Origin: Sphingomonas psychrotolerans | Lineage (GTDB): Bacteria; Pseudomonadota; Alphaproteobacteria; Sphingomonadales; Sphingomonadaceae | NCBI RefSeq assembly: GCF_002796605.1 | Contig: NZ_CP024923.1 | Coordinates: 186,001-250,000, forward strand | Reading direction: 5' to 3' | Length of the DNA: 64,000 nt | In this document: positions 26,481 to 35,232 of the stretch, piece after piece | How positions within the stretch are numbered: position 1 is the first letter of the stretch | How the letters are laid out: each line of letters begins with the position of its first letter | Program-made: the position numbers and the translations under genes | Notes under the pieces: model-generated | What the model saw: only the letters and a program-made list of their open reading frames with translations | What the model was told of the DNA's origin: nothing | Databases searched by the model: none

Positions 26481-26879
26481 TCAGGCGGCGCGGCGGACCT
26501 TGGCGAAACCTTCGAAAGTGGCGCGGACATCGGGCGCGGCGTTCGCGGCCAGCGCTTTCACGCGCTCGATGAAGCGATCGGCGTCGGCGCCGGAGGTACG
26601 GTGCGCCATCGCCCATTCGCCGAATTCGCGTTCCTCGATGACGCGACGCGACAATATCACGATCGCGCGGTGGCGCGCGTCCTGGCGGATCCGTTCGAAC
26701 GCGGCCTCGACCTTGTCTTCGGGGCCTTCGAGCGCCTGGAGGAAACGGGTGCCGTCCGAATAGAGCAGCCCGGTGATGGCATCGCGGCGATTGTTGGTGC
26801 GCGAGGCAGCGAGGATGGCCGCCGGATCGGCGGGCGCCGCATTCGGGCTGACACTGCTCACATAGACGAGTTGAAGCAT
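26481..26879 (-). CDS. stand-alone BLUF-domain blue-light sensor
   Basis: A 132-residue protein from MLQLVYVSSV with AAGGAAAG upstream. It contains all key BLUF positions at AppA spacing: Tyr6 (LVYVS), Asn30 (RTNNRRDAITG), Gln48 (FLQALEG) and Trp89 (FGEWAMAH). BLUF domains bind FAD non-covalently and switch hydrogen bonding under blue light. It has no attached output domain, so it must signal through a partner protein. Neighbours give no partner; the upstream gap to leuA on the other strand holds its promoter. Confidence 0.95.
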   Translation of the reverse strand: MLQLVYVSSVSPNAAPADPAAILAASRTNNRRDAITGLLYSDGTRFLQALEGPEDKVEAAFERIRQDARHRAIVILSRRVIEEREFGEWAMAHRTSGADADRFIERVKALAANAAPDVRATFEGFAKVRRAA

Positions 26880-26996
26880 CCGGCTTTCCTTGGTGTTCGT
26901 GCAGCGATGGATCGCTATGCCAATATAATAAGAGCATTTTCTCAAGATTGCCGGCGACGGTGGACAATCGCGGCGCCGCGCGGCATTATTGTGCCC

Positions 26997-27038
26997 GTGA
27001 CCGACGCGCTGCACCTTCTGCGACTTATCCGCCCTTAG
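26997..27038 (+). CDS. candidate leuA leader peptide (attenuator ORF)
   Basis: A 13-codon frame starting GTG (a GTG six bases earlier is also possible) reading [13 protein letters not shown], then TAG. Four of thirteen codons are Leu (CTG, CTT, CTG, CTT), and it sits 121 bp before leuA on the same strand. No good Shine-Dalgarno is visible. The stop codon lies within the 5' strand of two alternative pairings described at 27031-27090. The function is inferred from the match to leader-peptide attenuation. Confidence 0.5.
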   Translation: MTDALHLLRLIRP

Positions 27039-27090
27039 GGGCCGGACCGCCGCACGCGCGCACGTCTCTAAGGGCAATTGGCCTAAGGGC
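27031..27090 (+). promoter_or_regulatory. candidate leuA attenuator: one arm, two alternative partners
   Basis: GCCCTTAG (27031-27038, including the leader stop codon) is perfectly complementary to CTAAGGGC at both 27068-27075 and 27083-27090, so two mutually exclusive stems are possible; the second extends to GGCC (27080-27083). This is the logic of ribosome-mediated attenuation. A classical terminator with a T-run is not seen, so the output could be a hidden ribosome-binding site or a weak GC-rich terminator. Confidence 0.5.
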
Positions 27091-27159
27091 AAACCAGACC
27101 TTCCAGCACGACCTGGCACGCGCTACGGCGCGGCCGCGACCCTCGAGAGGCGAAGTCCC

Positions 27160-28821
27160 ATGTTGCGCGACCCGAGCGTAAAATACCGTCCCTTCCCGCA
27201 AGTCGATCTGCCCGACCGGCAATGGCCGAGCCGGACGATCACCCAGCCGCCGCGCTGGCTCTCCACCGACATGCGGGATGGCAATCAGGCGCTGATCGAT
27301 CCGATGGACGGCGAGAAGAAGCAGCGCTTCTTCGACCTGCTGGTCAAGGTCGGCGTCAAGGAGATCGAAGTCGGCTTCCCCAGCGCCGGCGCGACCGAGT
27401 TCGACTTCATCTCGGGGCTGGTGCGCGAGGGCCGCATCCCCGACGACGTGATCGTCCAGGTGCTCACCCAATCGCGGCAGGATCTGATCGAGACGAGCTT
27501 CCAGTCGCTCAAGGGCGCGAAGAAGGCGATCGTCCATCTCTATAATGCGGTGTCGCCGGCGTGGCGGCGGATCGTGTTCGGGATGAGCCGCGACGAGATC
27601 CGCGAGATCGCAGTCGCGGGCGCCAAGGTGCTGCGCGACGAGGCGGCCAAGCAGCCCGATACCGACTGGCATTTCGAATATAGCCCCGAGACCTTCTCGA
27701 CCGCCGAGCTCGATTTCTCGGTCGAGGTTTGCGAGGCGGTGATGGAGATCCTGCGGCCGACGCCCGAAAAGCCGCTGATCCTCAATCTGCCCGCGACGGT
27801 CGAGGCGGCGACGCCCAACATCTATGCCGATCAGATCGAATGGTTCGGGCGCAATATCCGCAACCGCGAGTCGATCGTGATCAGCCTGCACACGCATAAC
27901 GATCGCGGCACCGGCGTCGCGGCGTCGGAGCTGGGATTGCTCGCCGGCGCGGACCGGGTCGAGGGCTGCCTGTTCGGTAATGGCGAACGGACCGGCAATG
28001 TCGATCTGGTGACGCTGGCGCTCAACCTCTACACCCAGGGCGTCGACCCGGGGCTCGACTTCTCGAACATCGACGAGGTCATCCAGACGGTCGAATATTG
28101 CAACCGGCTGCCGGTGCATCCGCGGCATCCCTATGCCGGCGAACTGGTGTTCACTGCCTTTTCGGGAAGCCATCAGGACGCGATCAAAAAGGGCTTCGTC
28201 GCGCAGGAAGCGCGCAACGACGAATTTTGGGACGTGCCGTATCTGCCGATCGATCCCAAGGATCTCGGTCGCGATTACGAAGCGGTGATCCGGGTCAATT
28301 CGCAATCGGGCAAGGGCGGCGTCGCCTGGGTGCTCGAGCAGGATCGCGGGCTCAAGCTGCCGAAGCGGATGCAGGCCGATTTCAGCCGCCACGTCCAGGC
28401 GCTGGCCGACGAGACCAGCCGCGAGCTCAACGCGGCGGACATCCGGCAGAAGTTCGAGGCGGTGTATCTGCCGGGCGAGGGCGATCGCATCGCCCTGGTC
28501 GACTATGAGGAAACCGGCGCGGCGGGGCAGCGGGTGTTCGTCGGCCGGATCGCGGTGGACGGTGTCGAGCAGTCGATCTCGGGGCGCGGCAACGGGCTGA
28601 TCTCGGGGGTGATCGACGCGCTTGCCGGGACGACGGGGCCGTCGCTCGATGTGGTCGATTATAGCGAGCATGCGATCGGGCATGGCGCCGATGCGCAGGC
28701 GGCTGCCTATGTCGAGTGCCGGACCGCGGACGGGCGGACGGTGTTCGGGGTCGGGATCGACGCGGATATCGCCACGGCTTCGGTGCGGGCGGTGCTGAGC
28801 GCGGCGAACCGGGCGGCCTAG
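27160..28821 (+). CDS. leuA: 2-isopropylmalate synthase
   Basis: A 553-residue LeuA of the longer (about 550 aa) class. It condenses acetyl-CoA with 2-ketoisovalerate, the committed step to leucine. The catalytic TIM barrel starts with the divalent-metal motif [13 protein letters not shown], with further active-site blocks [54 protein letters not shown] being interrupted here only for brevity of quotation. The C-terminal about 120 residues ([12 protein letters not shown] to the end) form the leucine-sensing regulatory domain. GAGAGG precedes the ATG. Expression is probably controlled through the leucine-rich leader upstream and by feedback inhibition. Substrate genes ilvB, ilvN and ilvC lie 8 kb downstream on the other strand. 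Confidence 0.96.
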   Translation: MLRDPSVKYRPFPQVDLPDRQWPSRTITQPPRWLSTDMRDGNQALIDPMDGEKKQRFFDLLVKVGVKEIEVGFPSAGATEFDFISGLVREGRIPDDVIVQVLTQSRQDLIETSFQSLKGAKKAIVHLYNAVSPAWRRIVFGMSRDEIREIAVAGAKVLRDEAAKQPDTDWHFEYSPETFSTAELDFSVEVCEAVMEILRPTPEKPLILNLPATVEAATPNIYADQIEWFGRNIRNRESIVISLHTHNDRGTGVAASELGLLAGADRVEGCLFGNGERTGNVDLVTLALNLYTQGVDPGLDFSNIDEVIQTVEYCNRLPVHPRHPYAGELVFTAFSGSHQDAIKKGFVAQEARNDEFWDVPYLPIDPKDLGRDYEAVIRVNSQSGKGGVAWVLEQDRGLKLPKRMQADFSRHVQALADETSRELNAADIRQKFEAVYLPGEGDRIALVDYEETGAAGQRVFVGRIAVDGVEQSISGRGNGLISGVIDALAGTTGPSLDVVDYSEHAIGHGADAQAAAYVECRTADGRTVFGVGIDADIATASVRAVLSAANRAA

Positions 28822-28907
28822 GCGGCGGCTAGACCAGCCGCTCTCGCCTCTTTCTGTGGACTGCGCGGCTCGGTGGACCCCGGCACAAGGTCGGGGTGAC
28901 AGATGGG

Positions 28908-28935
28908 ATCCTCCCCCGCTGAAGCGAGGGAGGAT
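28908..28935. terminator. bidirectional terminator between leuA and the PRC-barrel gene
   Basis: Stem ATCCTCCC/GGGAGGAT (28908-28915 with 28928-28935) with a 12-nt loop between convergent genes, ending in TTTG on the plus strand. The same ATCCTCCC stem recurs at 35885-35919, so it is a reused terminator type in this genome. A second hairpin, a CCCCGGC/GTCGGGGT pairing at about 28878-28898, lies just before it. Confidence 0.65.
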
Positions 28936-28942
28936 TTGTCCA

Positions 28943-29329
28943 TCAGTTATAGTGCAGCCCGTAATAGCCGTAGACGCGCTCGCCATAGGCCTCGTCATAG
29001 GCAGGCTGCGCGTCGGCGCCGTAGCGCGGCGCGGCTTCGAGGGTTTCCTTGTCGACGTCGACGACATAGCCGCCCTGCTCGACGTCGTAGGTGAGCTTGT
29101 CCCAAGGCAGCGGATAATAGTCGCTGCCGACTCCGAATATGCCGCCGAACTGGAGCACGGCATATTCGACCTGGCCCGAAATCTTGTCGACCATGAAATT
29201 GTAGATCGATCCGAGCTTCTCGCCGTCCTCGCCATAGACGGCGGTGCCTTCGACCTTGTTCGACGCGATCAGGCTGGTGGTCTCGTCGGTCGCGATTTCG
29301 GCATCGTTGGCGATTTCCGTATCGGTCAT
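28943..29329 (-). CDS. PRC-barrel domain protein
   Basis: A 128-residue acidic protein from MTDTEIANDAE, with GGAG upstream. The PRC-barrel covers about residues 18-90 (LIASNKVEGTAVYGEDGEKL, GSIYNFMVDKISGQVEYAVL, FGGIFGVGSDYYPLPWDKL, TYDVEQGGYVVDVDKETLEA). It is followed by a Tyr-rich tail (YGERVYGYYGLHYN). In alphaproteobacteria such stand-alone PRC proteins are usually stress-related and of unknown binding partner. Single gene, possibly with its own promoter; convergent with leuA. Confidence 0.9.
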   Translation of the reverse strand: MTDTEIANDAEIATDETTSLIASNKVEGTAVYGEDGEKLGSIYNFMVDKISGQVEYAVLQFGGIFGVGSDYYPLPWDKLTYDVEQGGYVVDVDKETLEAAPRYGADAQPAYDEAYGERVYGYYGLHYN

Positions 29330-29403
29330 AGCTCGTCTCCTCGACTCAGCCCCCGCCGGCGCAACCAAAATGCGCCTGGGCGGTGACGCTGCGATGACAA
29401 CGC

Positions 29404-30531
29404 TCAGCGGTTGGGATCGATCAGATATTTCTCGCCGGTGGCCTTCTTCGCATAAGCGGCCGCCACCGCCGGATCGAGCACGTCCGCGAGCGAGATCGTC
29501 GCGGTGTAGTGGCTGGCGAAGGTCGTGGTCAGCTCGGCGGCGACGCGCGCGCGCAGCCGCAGCGCGCCTTCCATGCCGAGCTTGATCAGGAACGGCGTGA
29601 GCAGGAAGCCGCTGACGCTCCACGCGAAGCCATAGCCGCGGTCGAGCTCGGTCGGGCCCAGATCGAGCGCGCCGTAGATATAGACCTGCTTGAAGGTCGA
29701 CGAGCCGTAGCGGCTATATTCGGTAGCATTGCGATTCGCCGCGGCTTCCATCGCGTGGAGGATCGCATTGACCAGCCGGCCGCCGCCGATCGCGTCGAAG
29801 GCGAGGGTCGCTCCGGTTTCGGCGATGGCATCGGTGAGCTTCTCGCGGAAATCCTCCGCGCTGCTGTCGATGATGTACTGCGCACCGATGTCGCGCAGGA
29901 TCGCGGCCTGCGCCTCGCTGCGGACGATGTTCACGAGCGGTACGCCGTCGGCGATGCAGATCCGGTTGAGCATCTGGCCGAGATTGGATGCGGCGGCGGT
30001 GTGGACCAGGGCTTTATGCCCTTCCATCCGCAGCGTCTCGACCATCGACAGCGCCGTCAGCGGATTGACGAACATCGAGGCGCCGTCGGCGGCGCTGGCG
30101 CCTTCGGGGAGCGGGATGCAGTCGCGCGCGGCGATCTTCCGATATTGCGCGTACATCGCGCCGCCGATCATCCCGACCTTCTTGCCGAGCAGGCCCGCGA
30201 CATTCTCGCCGGCCTGAACGACGGTGCCGGCGCCTTCGTTGCCGACCGGCAGCGACTGATCGAGGCGCGCCTTCATCATTCCGAGCCGCGCCTGCGGGAT
30301 CGCGGCGGTGAGCGTCGGGCGATCCGCAGTGCCGCCGGGCTCGAGCGTCGCCATGTCGGCGGGGCCGAGGAGCAGGCCGAGATCGGAGGGGTTGATCGGC
30401 GCGGCCTCGACACGGACCACGACTTCGTCCGGACCAGGGGGCGTCAGCGTGACGGGTTCGAGGCTCAGCGTGAGCTTGCCGTCGCTCGAAACGGTCGAGC
30501 GCAATTCGAGGCCGGTCAACGAGTCGGGCAT
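29404..30531 (-). CDS. zinc-independent medium-chain dehydrogenase/reductase (quinone-oxidoreductase-like)
   Basis: A 375-residue member of the MDR superfamily. The N-terminal GroES-like domain has PGPDEVVVRVEAAPINPSDLG and VGNEGAGTVVQAGENV; the Rossmann domain has VHTAAASNLGQMLNRI and ATLAFDAIGGGRL. Neither the catalytic-zinc Cys/His pattern nor the structural-zinc four-Cys lobe is present, which points to a quinone oxidoreductase or enoyl reductase-like enzyme using NADPH. It starts 12 bp after folB and in the same direction, so it is probably the last gene of the folE operon; a metabolic link to pterins is unproven. Confidence 0.87.
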   Translation of the reverse strand: MPDSLTGLELRSTVSSDGKLTLSLEPVTLTPPGPDEVVVRVEAAPINPSDLGLLLGPADMATLEPGGTADRPTLTAAIPQARLGMMKARLDQSLPVGNEGAGTVVQAGENVAGLLGKKVGMIGGAMYAQYRKIAARDCIPLPEGASAADGASMFVNPLTALSMVETLRMEGHKALVHTAAASNLGQMLNRICIADGVPLVNIVRSEAQAAILRDIGAQYIIDSSAEDFREKLTDAIAETGATLAFDAIGGGRLVNAILHAMEAAANRNATEYSRYGSSTFKQVYIYGALDLGPTELDRGYGFAWSVSGFLLTPFLIKLGMEGALRLRARVAAELTTTFASHYTATISLADVLDPAVAAAYAKKATGEKYLIDPNR

Positions 30532-30543
30532 GGCACTCTCCTG

Positions 30544-30894
30544 TCAGTCGCGGCGGCGGGTGATCTCGCAGCCGATGCGGGCGTCGGGATAGACGTCGAG
30601 CTTCATCGAGCGGACGCGCACTTCGCGCACGCGGGCGTCGCGCAGTGCGAGGGCGGCGACTGCATCGCACAGAACCTCCTGCAGCGCGAAATGGCGCGAC
30701 GTGGCGAGTGCGTGGATTTCGCGGCGCAGGAAATCGTAATCGACCACCGCGTCGATCCTGTCCTCGGGCGCCGCGTCGTAGCGGCAGGTCATCGCAACAT
30801 GGAGCACCACGCGTTGCGGCGCCTGTTCGTGCGGGTGGATGCCGAGGCCCATCTGCACCTCGAGTGCGTCGAGCAGGATCGTATAGTCAGGCAT
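30544..30894 (-). CDS. folB: dihydroneopterin aldolase (FolB-type)
   Basis: A 116-residue protein with the FolB fold: ILLDALEVQMGLGIHPHEQ, VVLHVAMTCRYDAAPEDRID, VVDYDFLRREIHALATSRHF, LQEVLCDAVAALAL, and an RVRSMKLDVYPDA segment. It cleaves dihydroneopterin to 6-hydroxymethyl-dihydropterin in folate synthesis. It overlaps the 3' end of the upstream SDR gene by 8 bp, and folE is one gene further upstream, so the pathway order is preserved in the operon. Active-site Tyr and Lys assignments were not verified residue by residue. Confidence 0.88.
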   Translation of the reverse strand: MPDYTILLDALEVQMGLGIHPHEQAPQRVVLHVAMTCRYDAAPEDRIDAVVDYDFLRREIHALATSRHFALQEVLCDAVAALALRDARVREVRVRSMKLDVYPDARIGCEITRRRD

Positions 30895-31651
30895 CGGGGC
30901 GCGTCCGGCCTTCGAACATCACGTCGCCGTCGCGCGGCAGGAAGCGCTGGCCGCAATCGACGAAGATATTTTGTCCGGTGATGCTGCGGGCAGTGAGCAG
31001 ATGCTCGACCGTCGCGGCGATATCGTCGAGCGCGACCGGCTGCTGGAGCAGATTCTGCCGGGCATGTTCGGAGAATTCCTCCGCGGACTGGTCGAGGCTC
31101 TGGAGGGTGAGGCCGGGGGAGACCGCGTTGACGCGAATACGCGGGGCGAGCGCGCGGGCCATCATCTCGGTCGCGGCGGCGAGCGCTGCCTTGCTGCAGG
31201 TGTAGGTGAAGAAATCGGGATTGAGGTTCGCCACCTTCTGGTCGAGCAGATTGACCACCGCGCCGGATTCGAGATCGTCCTGCTCCGCCAGCGCCGAGGC
31301 CAATGCGACCGGCGCGCCGAGGTTCACCCGCATATGCTGGTCGAGCAACGCGAAATCGGTGAGCGGGAGGGCGTCGAAAGTAAATTGCGAGGCGTTGTTG
31401 ACCAGCCCGTCGAGCGGGCCGCCGAGCCCTGCACGCGCCGCGGCGATCAACGCCGGCGCGGTGGCGGCGTCGGCAAGCTCACCCGAAACCACGCAGGCGC
31501 GTCCGCCGGCTGCCGTGATCGCCTCGCGCAGCGCCTCGGCATCTTCAGGGGCATGATGGTGGTGGATCGCCACGGAATGGCCGCGCAACGCAAGCCGGCG
31601 GGCGATCCCCGCGCCGATCCGCCGCGCCCCGCCGGTGACGAGTATCCGCAT
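30887..31651 (-). CDS. SDR-family pteridine reductase-like protein (FolM/PTR1-like)
   Basis: A 254-residue short-chain dehydrogenase from MRILVTGGARRIG, whose TG-x3-RIG variant of the cofactor motif is typical of FolM and PTR1. Further SDR landmarks: NNAS, the catalytic Tyr-x3-Lys in YTCSKAALAA, and a C-terminal RVNAVSPGLTL. The Arg-Arg after the TGG motif indicates NADPH preference. FolM reduces dihydromonapterin and shows dihydrofolate reductase activity; PTR1 reduces pterins and folates. Its place between folE and folB supports a pterin substrate. The start codon overlaps the folE stop (TGATG) and the end overlaps folB, indicating translational coupling. Confidence 0.85.
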   Translation of the reverse strand: MRILVTGGARRIGAGIARRLALRGHSVAIHHHHAPEDAEALREAITAAGGRACVVSGELADAATAPALIAAARAGLGGPLDGLVNNASQFTFDALPLTDFALLDQHMRVNLGAPVALASALAEQDDLESGAVVNLLDQKVANLNPDFFTYTCSKAALAAATEMMARALAPRIRVNAVSPGLTLQSLDQSAEEFSEHARQNLLQQPVALDDIAATVEHLLTARSITGQNIFVDCGQRFLPRDGDVMFEGRTRPDA

Positions 31652-32271
31652 CAATAGCCCATCAGCGCGAGCACCTCGCGGCGGCTGCGCTCGTCTTCGC
31701 GGAACACGCCCATCATCCGGCTGGTGACCATGCCGACCCCGGGGGTGCGGACACCGCGCGCGGTCATGCAGGCATGCGTCGCCTCGATCACCACTGCGAC
31801 CCCGACGGGCTTCAATTGATCCCAGATGCAGTCGGCGACCTCGGCAGTCAGGCGCTCCTGGACCTGCAGCCGGCGGGCGAAGGCATGAAGTACGCGGGCC
31901 AGCTTTGAGATGCCGACGACATGATCCCTGGGCAGATAGGCAATCGACGCCTTGCCGATGATCGGCGCCATGTGATGCTCGCAATGCGACTGGAACGGGA
32001 TGTCCTTGAGCAGCACGATCTCGTCGTAACCGCCGACTTCCTCGAACACGCGGCTGAGATGGTGCGCGGGGTCTTCGCCATAGCCCTGGCAATATTCCTT
32101 CCAGGCGCGGGCGACCCGGTGCGGCGTGTCGATCAGCCCTTCGCGGCGGGGATCGTCGCCGGACCAGCGGATCAGCGTGCGGATCGCTTCGGCGACGTCA
32201 TCGGGGACGGCGATCTTGGCGGGCGAGGCGACCAGATCGCCATCTTCCGCAGGATCGTGAATTTCCGCCAT
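31651..32271 (-). CDS. folE: GTP cyclohydrolase I
   Basis: A 206-residue type I enzyme that makes dihydroneopterin triphosphate from GTP, the first step of folate synthesis. The zinc site is intact: Cys97 and His100 in SHCEHHMAP and Cys168 in THACM. Other family blocks are DTPHRVARAWKEY, GISKLARVLHAFARRLQVQERL and GVGMVTSRMMGVF. It is the first gene of the folE-SDR-folB-MDR operon. Its promoter must lie in the gap toward the divergent TonB receptor gene. Confidence 0.96.
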   Translation of the reverse strand: MAEIHDPAEDGDLVASPAKIAVPDDVAEAIRTLIRWSGDDPRREGLIDTPHRVARAWKEYCQGYGEDPAHHLSRVFEEVGGYDEIVLLKDIPFQSHCEHHMAPIIGKASIAYLPRDHVVGISKLARVLHAFARRLQVQERLTAEVADCIWDQLKPVGVAVVIEATHACMTARGVRTPGVGMVTSRMMGVFREDERSRREVLALMGY

Positions 32272-32402
32272 CTACTCGTCCTTCCTGACCTTGATCCGCT
32301 TTACGCTACGGCATGCGTATTTCCACCGCGGCGCACCTGTTGCTCATCCGTACCGCTCGGTGAAAAACGGCCGGAAACCGCGGGGTTCCGCGCCGCATCC
32401 CG

Positions 32403-32431
32403 TTGACGGCTTCCAAAATGCAGCGTTAGTT
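32403..32431 (+). promoter_or_regulatory. candidate promoter of the TonB-dependent receptor
   Basis: TTGACG (32403-32408), 17-bp spacer, TTAGTT (32426-32431), about 70 bp before the receptor start codon. The -35 is good, the -10 is weak. An AT-rich stretch GTAATAAAAGCAA follows. Confidence 0.4.
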
Positions 32432-32500
32432 GCATGCGTAATAAAAGCAACGCCGCCACCGGCTAAGCATCGGGCGGCGACAGGAGAGGGGGACGATCCG

Positions 32501-35176
32501 ATGAAGAAGCTCGATTTGCTCGCGGCGACTGCGCTGAGCCTGTTGTTTGCCGCGCCTGCCTATGCGCAGGACGCCGCCACCACCGGCGACGATAGCCAGA
32601 CGCAGGAATATCAGAGCGCCAACGACATCGTCGTCACGGCGACCCGACGCAACGAGACCGTGCAGGACGTGCCGATCGCGATCACTGCAATCGGACCCGA
32701 ACTGCTGGAGAATGCCGGCGTCGACAATGTCCGCGACCTCGAGCAGCTGGCGCCGTCGCTGCAGAGCTCGACCGGGCAGTCCTCGGCCACGGGCACCACC
32801 ATCTATCTGCGCGGCATCACCACCGGCGGCGACAATCCCGGCTTCGAGCCCGCCGTGGGCGTGTTCATCGACGGGGTGTTCCGCGCCCGCGCCGGCGTCG
32901 CGATCTCCGAGCTTCCCCAGCTCGAGCGCGTCGAAGTCCTCCGTGGCCCGCAGGGCACCCTGTTCGGCCGCAACACCTCGGCGGGTGCGCTCAGCATCTA
33001 TACCGCGCAGCCGCAGTTCGAGACCCAGGGCTATGTCGAAGGGATGGTCGGCAATTACAACGCGTACGGGGTCAAGGGCGCGATCACCGGTCCGGTGAGC
33101 CAGTCGCTCGCGCTGCGCCTCGACGCAGGCTATCGCAAGCGCGACGGCTATATCAACGACGCCAATAGCGATCGCGCGATCAACGACGTGGATCGCTGGA
33201 ACGTGCGCGGCCAGGCTTTGCTTGACAGCGGCGACATCACCTTCCGGCTGATCGGCGATTATTACCAGACCGACGAGCAATGCTGCGGCGCCGTCTCGGT
33301 GCTGCGCGGGCCGCTCGCGCCGGCGCTCCAGAGCATCGCTGCGGCGCAGGGGCTGGTCGGCCTCTACACCGGCCCGGGCAGCGATCGCACACAGGCGATG
33401 TCGCCCAACCGCGACTATGCCGAGAAGATCAAGGATTGGGGGATCTCGGGCGAGCTCAACTGGGACCTCGGCGACATCAAGCTGACTTCGATCACTGCCT
33501 ATCGCAACTGGCGCGTGGTCCGGAACCAGGACATCGACTTTTCGGGCGTGGATCGCGCCTATCGCAACGGCTATCGCAACGAACTCAACGACTTCACTCA
33601 GGAGCTGCGGCTCCAGGGCTCGGCGTTCGGCGACAAGCTCGACTGGCTGATCGGCGGCTTCTATTTGAACGAGACCAACAAGCTGCGCGACGTGGTGCAG
33701 ATCGGTAATGACGGCAATCGCTATGTCGATACGGTGTTCGCCGGCCAGCTCCGCGCCGGATTCGGAACGCCGCTGCAATTCTACGGCTCGCTTGGGCCCA
33801 CGGTGCCGACGCTCGGCGCGGCGTTGCTCAACCCCGCGGTGCCCAACACGCTGCCCGCGCTGACCGCCGCCTATGGCGCGCTCGCCCCGCTGGTCGGCTG
33901 TTTCCGGGCACAGGCGGGCACCGCGCCGGCGGCCGCCTGCGTGATCCCCAATTATCCGCGGACGCCGATCCCCGGCCTTGCCGCGCTTGCGGCGAGCCCG
34001 CTTCCGGGCGCAGTGGCGGGGCAGGGCAACAGCCCCGACGATTTCCGGGTCAAGACCAACGCCTTTGCCTTGTTCACGCACAACATCATCAACGTGACCG
34101 ACAAGCTGTCGGTGACGCTGGGTGCGCGCTGGAACCACGAGACCAAGGACATGACTGCCTCGATCAACAACAATCTGGGCAGCTGCACTTTCTTCAACCG
34201 GGTCCGCGCGGGCGATCCCGCCGCCACCGCTTATGCCAACGTGCTGCGTCAGGTTCCGGGGCTGTTCAACAATCTGTTCCTGCTGAGCTGCAACCCGGCG
34301 GTGAACACCGAGTTCAACGGCAATTACCAGGACGATTTCAGCGACAACGAGATCACCGGCACCGCCAAGCTGGCGTTCAAGGTCTCGGATCGGCTGCTCG
34401 CTTATGCCAGCTTCGATCACGGCTATAAATCGGGCGGCTATAATCTCGACCAGGCGACGTTCGATTCGGTGCTGCTCGGCGGCAACGGCGCGCAGGGTTC
34501 CGACCTGCAATTCGGTGCAGAGACCAACGACGCCTATGAAATCGGCTTCAAGGCGAGCCCGAGCCGCGAATTCTCGCTGAACGTCGCGGCGTTCTACATG
34601 AACTTCTACAATCTCCAGTCGCTGGTGTTCTCGGGCAACAATTTCGTCGTCCAGAACGTGCCGAAGAGCGTCAGCAAGGGCGTCGAGATCGAATCGACGA
34701 TCCGCCCGACCCAGGCACTCACCTTCCAGCTCGGTTACAGCTGGATCAGCGCCAAATATGACGAGGGCAACGACTTCACCGGAACCCCGCTTGCGGGGCA
34801 GGAGGGCCGGCAGTTCAACAACCAGCCCGAGCACACCGTCACCGCGGCGGCGACCTGGACTCCGCCGCTCACCAGCACGGTCAACGGGCTGTTCCATGTC
34901 GACATGCGCTACAACAGCGAAGTGACCATTCCTTCGGGCAACCCCAACCCGGTGACGGGCCGCACCCCGATCAACAACGAAGGCTATCCTCTGGTCAGCG
35001 CGGCGATCGGCGTGCAATCGGCGAACGGCAAATGGAAGGCCGAGTTCTTCGTCGAGAACCTGACCAACCAATTCTATTATGTGACCGGCTTCGCGGTTCC
35101 CGAGCAGACCGGCAATTATGCCGGCTATCCGGGCATGCCGCGCTTCTTCGGCGGGCGGGTTCGCGTCGGCTTCTGA
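32501..35176 (+). CDS. TonB-dependent outer-membrane receptor
   Basis: An 891-residue receptor from MKKLDLLAATALSLLFAAPA (signal peptide cleaved after YAQ, about residue 23), with GGAGAGGGGGA upstream. The TonB-box-like segment NDIVVTATRR is followed by the plug domain (NVRDLEQLAPSLQSSTGQSS, FIDGVFRARAGVAISELPQL, ERVEVLRGPQGTLFGRNTSA). The rest is a 22-strand barrel ending in aromatic Phe (GGRVRVGF), the outer-membrane assembly signal. Loops contain unusually long hydrophobic insertions around residues 430-520 with several Cys. It imports a substrate across the outer membrane powered by TonB-ExbBD; the substrate (siderophore, glycan or other) cannot be told from sequence, and no SusD or transporter gene is adjacent. 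Confidence 0.95.
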   Translation: MKKLDLLAATALSLLFAAPAYAQDAATTGDDSQTQEYQSANDIVVTATRRNETVQDVPIAITAIGPELLENAGVDNVRDLEQLAPSLQSSTGQSSATGTTIYLRGITTGGDNPGFEPAVGVFIDGVFRARAGVAISELPQLERVEVLRGPQGTLFGRNTSAGALSIYTAQPQFETQGYVEGMVGNYNAYGVKGAITGPVSQSLALRLDAGYRKRDGYINDANSDRAINDVDRWNVRGQALLDSGDITFRLIGDYYQTDEQCCGAVSVLRGPLAPALQSIAAAQGLVGLYTGPGSDRTQAMSPNRDYAEKIKDWGISGELNWDLGDIKLTSITAYRNWRVVRNQDIDFSGVDRAYRNGYRNELNDFTQELRLQGSAFGDKLDWLIGGFYLNETNKLRDVVQIGNDGNRYVDTVFAGQLRAGFGTPLQFYGSLGPTVPTLGAALLNPAVPNTLPALTAAYGALAPLVGCFRAQAGTAPAAACVIPNYPRTPIPGLAALAASPLPGAVAGQGNSPDDFRVKTNAFALFTHNIINVTDKLSVTLGARWNHETKDMTASINNNLGSCTFFNRVRAGDPAATAYANVLRQVPGLFNNLFLLSCNPAVNTEFNGNYQDDFSDNEITGTAKLAFKVSDRLLAYASFDHGYKSGGYNLDQATFDSVLLGGNGAQGSDLQFGAETNDAYEIGFKASPSREFSLNVAAFYMNFYNLQSLVFSGNNFVVQNVPKSVSKGVEIESTIRPTQALTFQLGYSWISAKYDEGNDFTGTPLAGQEGRQFNNQPEHTVTAAATWTPPLTSTVNGLFHVDMRYNSEVTIPSGNPNPVTGRTPINNEGYPLVSAAIGVQSANGKWKAEFFVENLTNQFYYVTGFAVPEQTGNYAGYPGMPRFFGGRVRVGF

Positions 35177-35190
35177 CGGTAGGTTGACTT

Positions 35191-35229
35191 GACGAGACGG
35201 CCGGAGCGGAAGCCCAGGCCGTTTTCGTC
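35191..35229 (+). terminator. terminator of the TonB receptor gene
   Basis: Stem ACGGCC/GGCCGT (35197-35202 with 35217-35222), with an outer GACGA/TCGTC pairing, followed by TTTTC, 15 bp after the stop codon. Confidence 0.65.
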
Positions 35230-35232
35230 GGG

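Noticed and set aside
27025..29235. A long minus-strand frame opposite leuA
   Set aside because: A shadow of leuA codon bias; no ribosome-binding site and no domain, while leuA has all active-site motifs.
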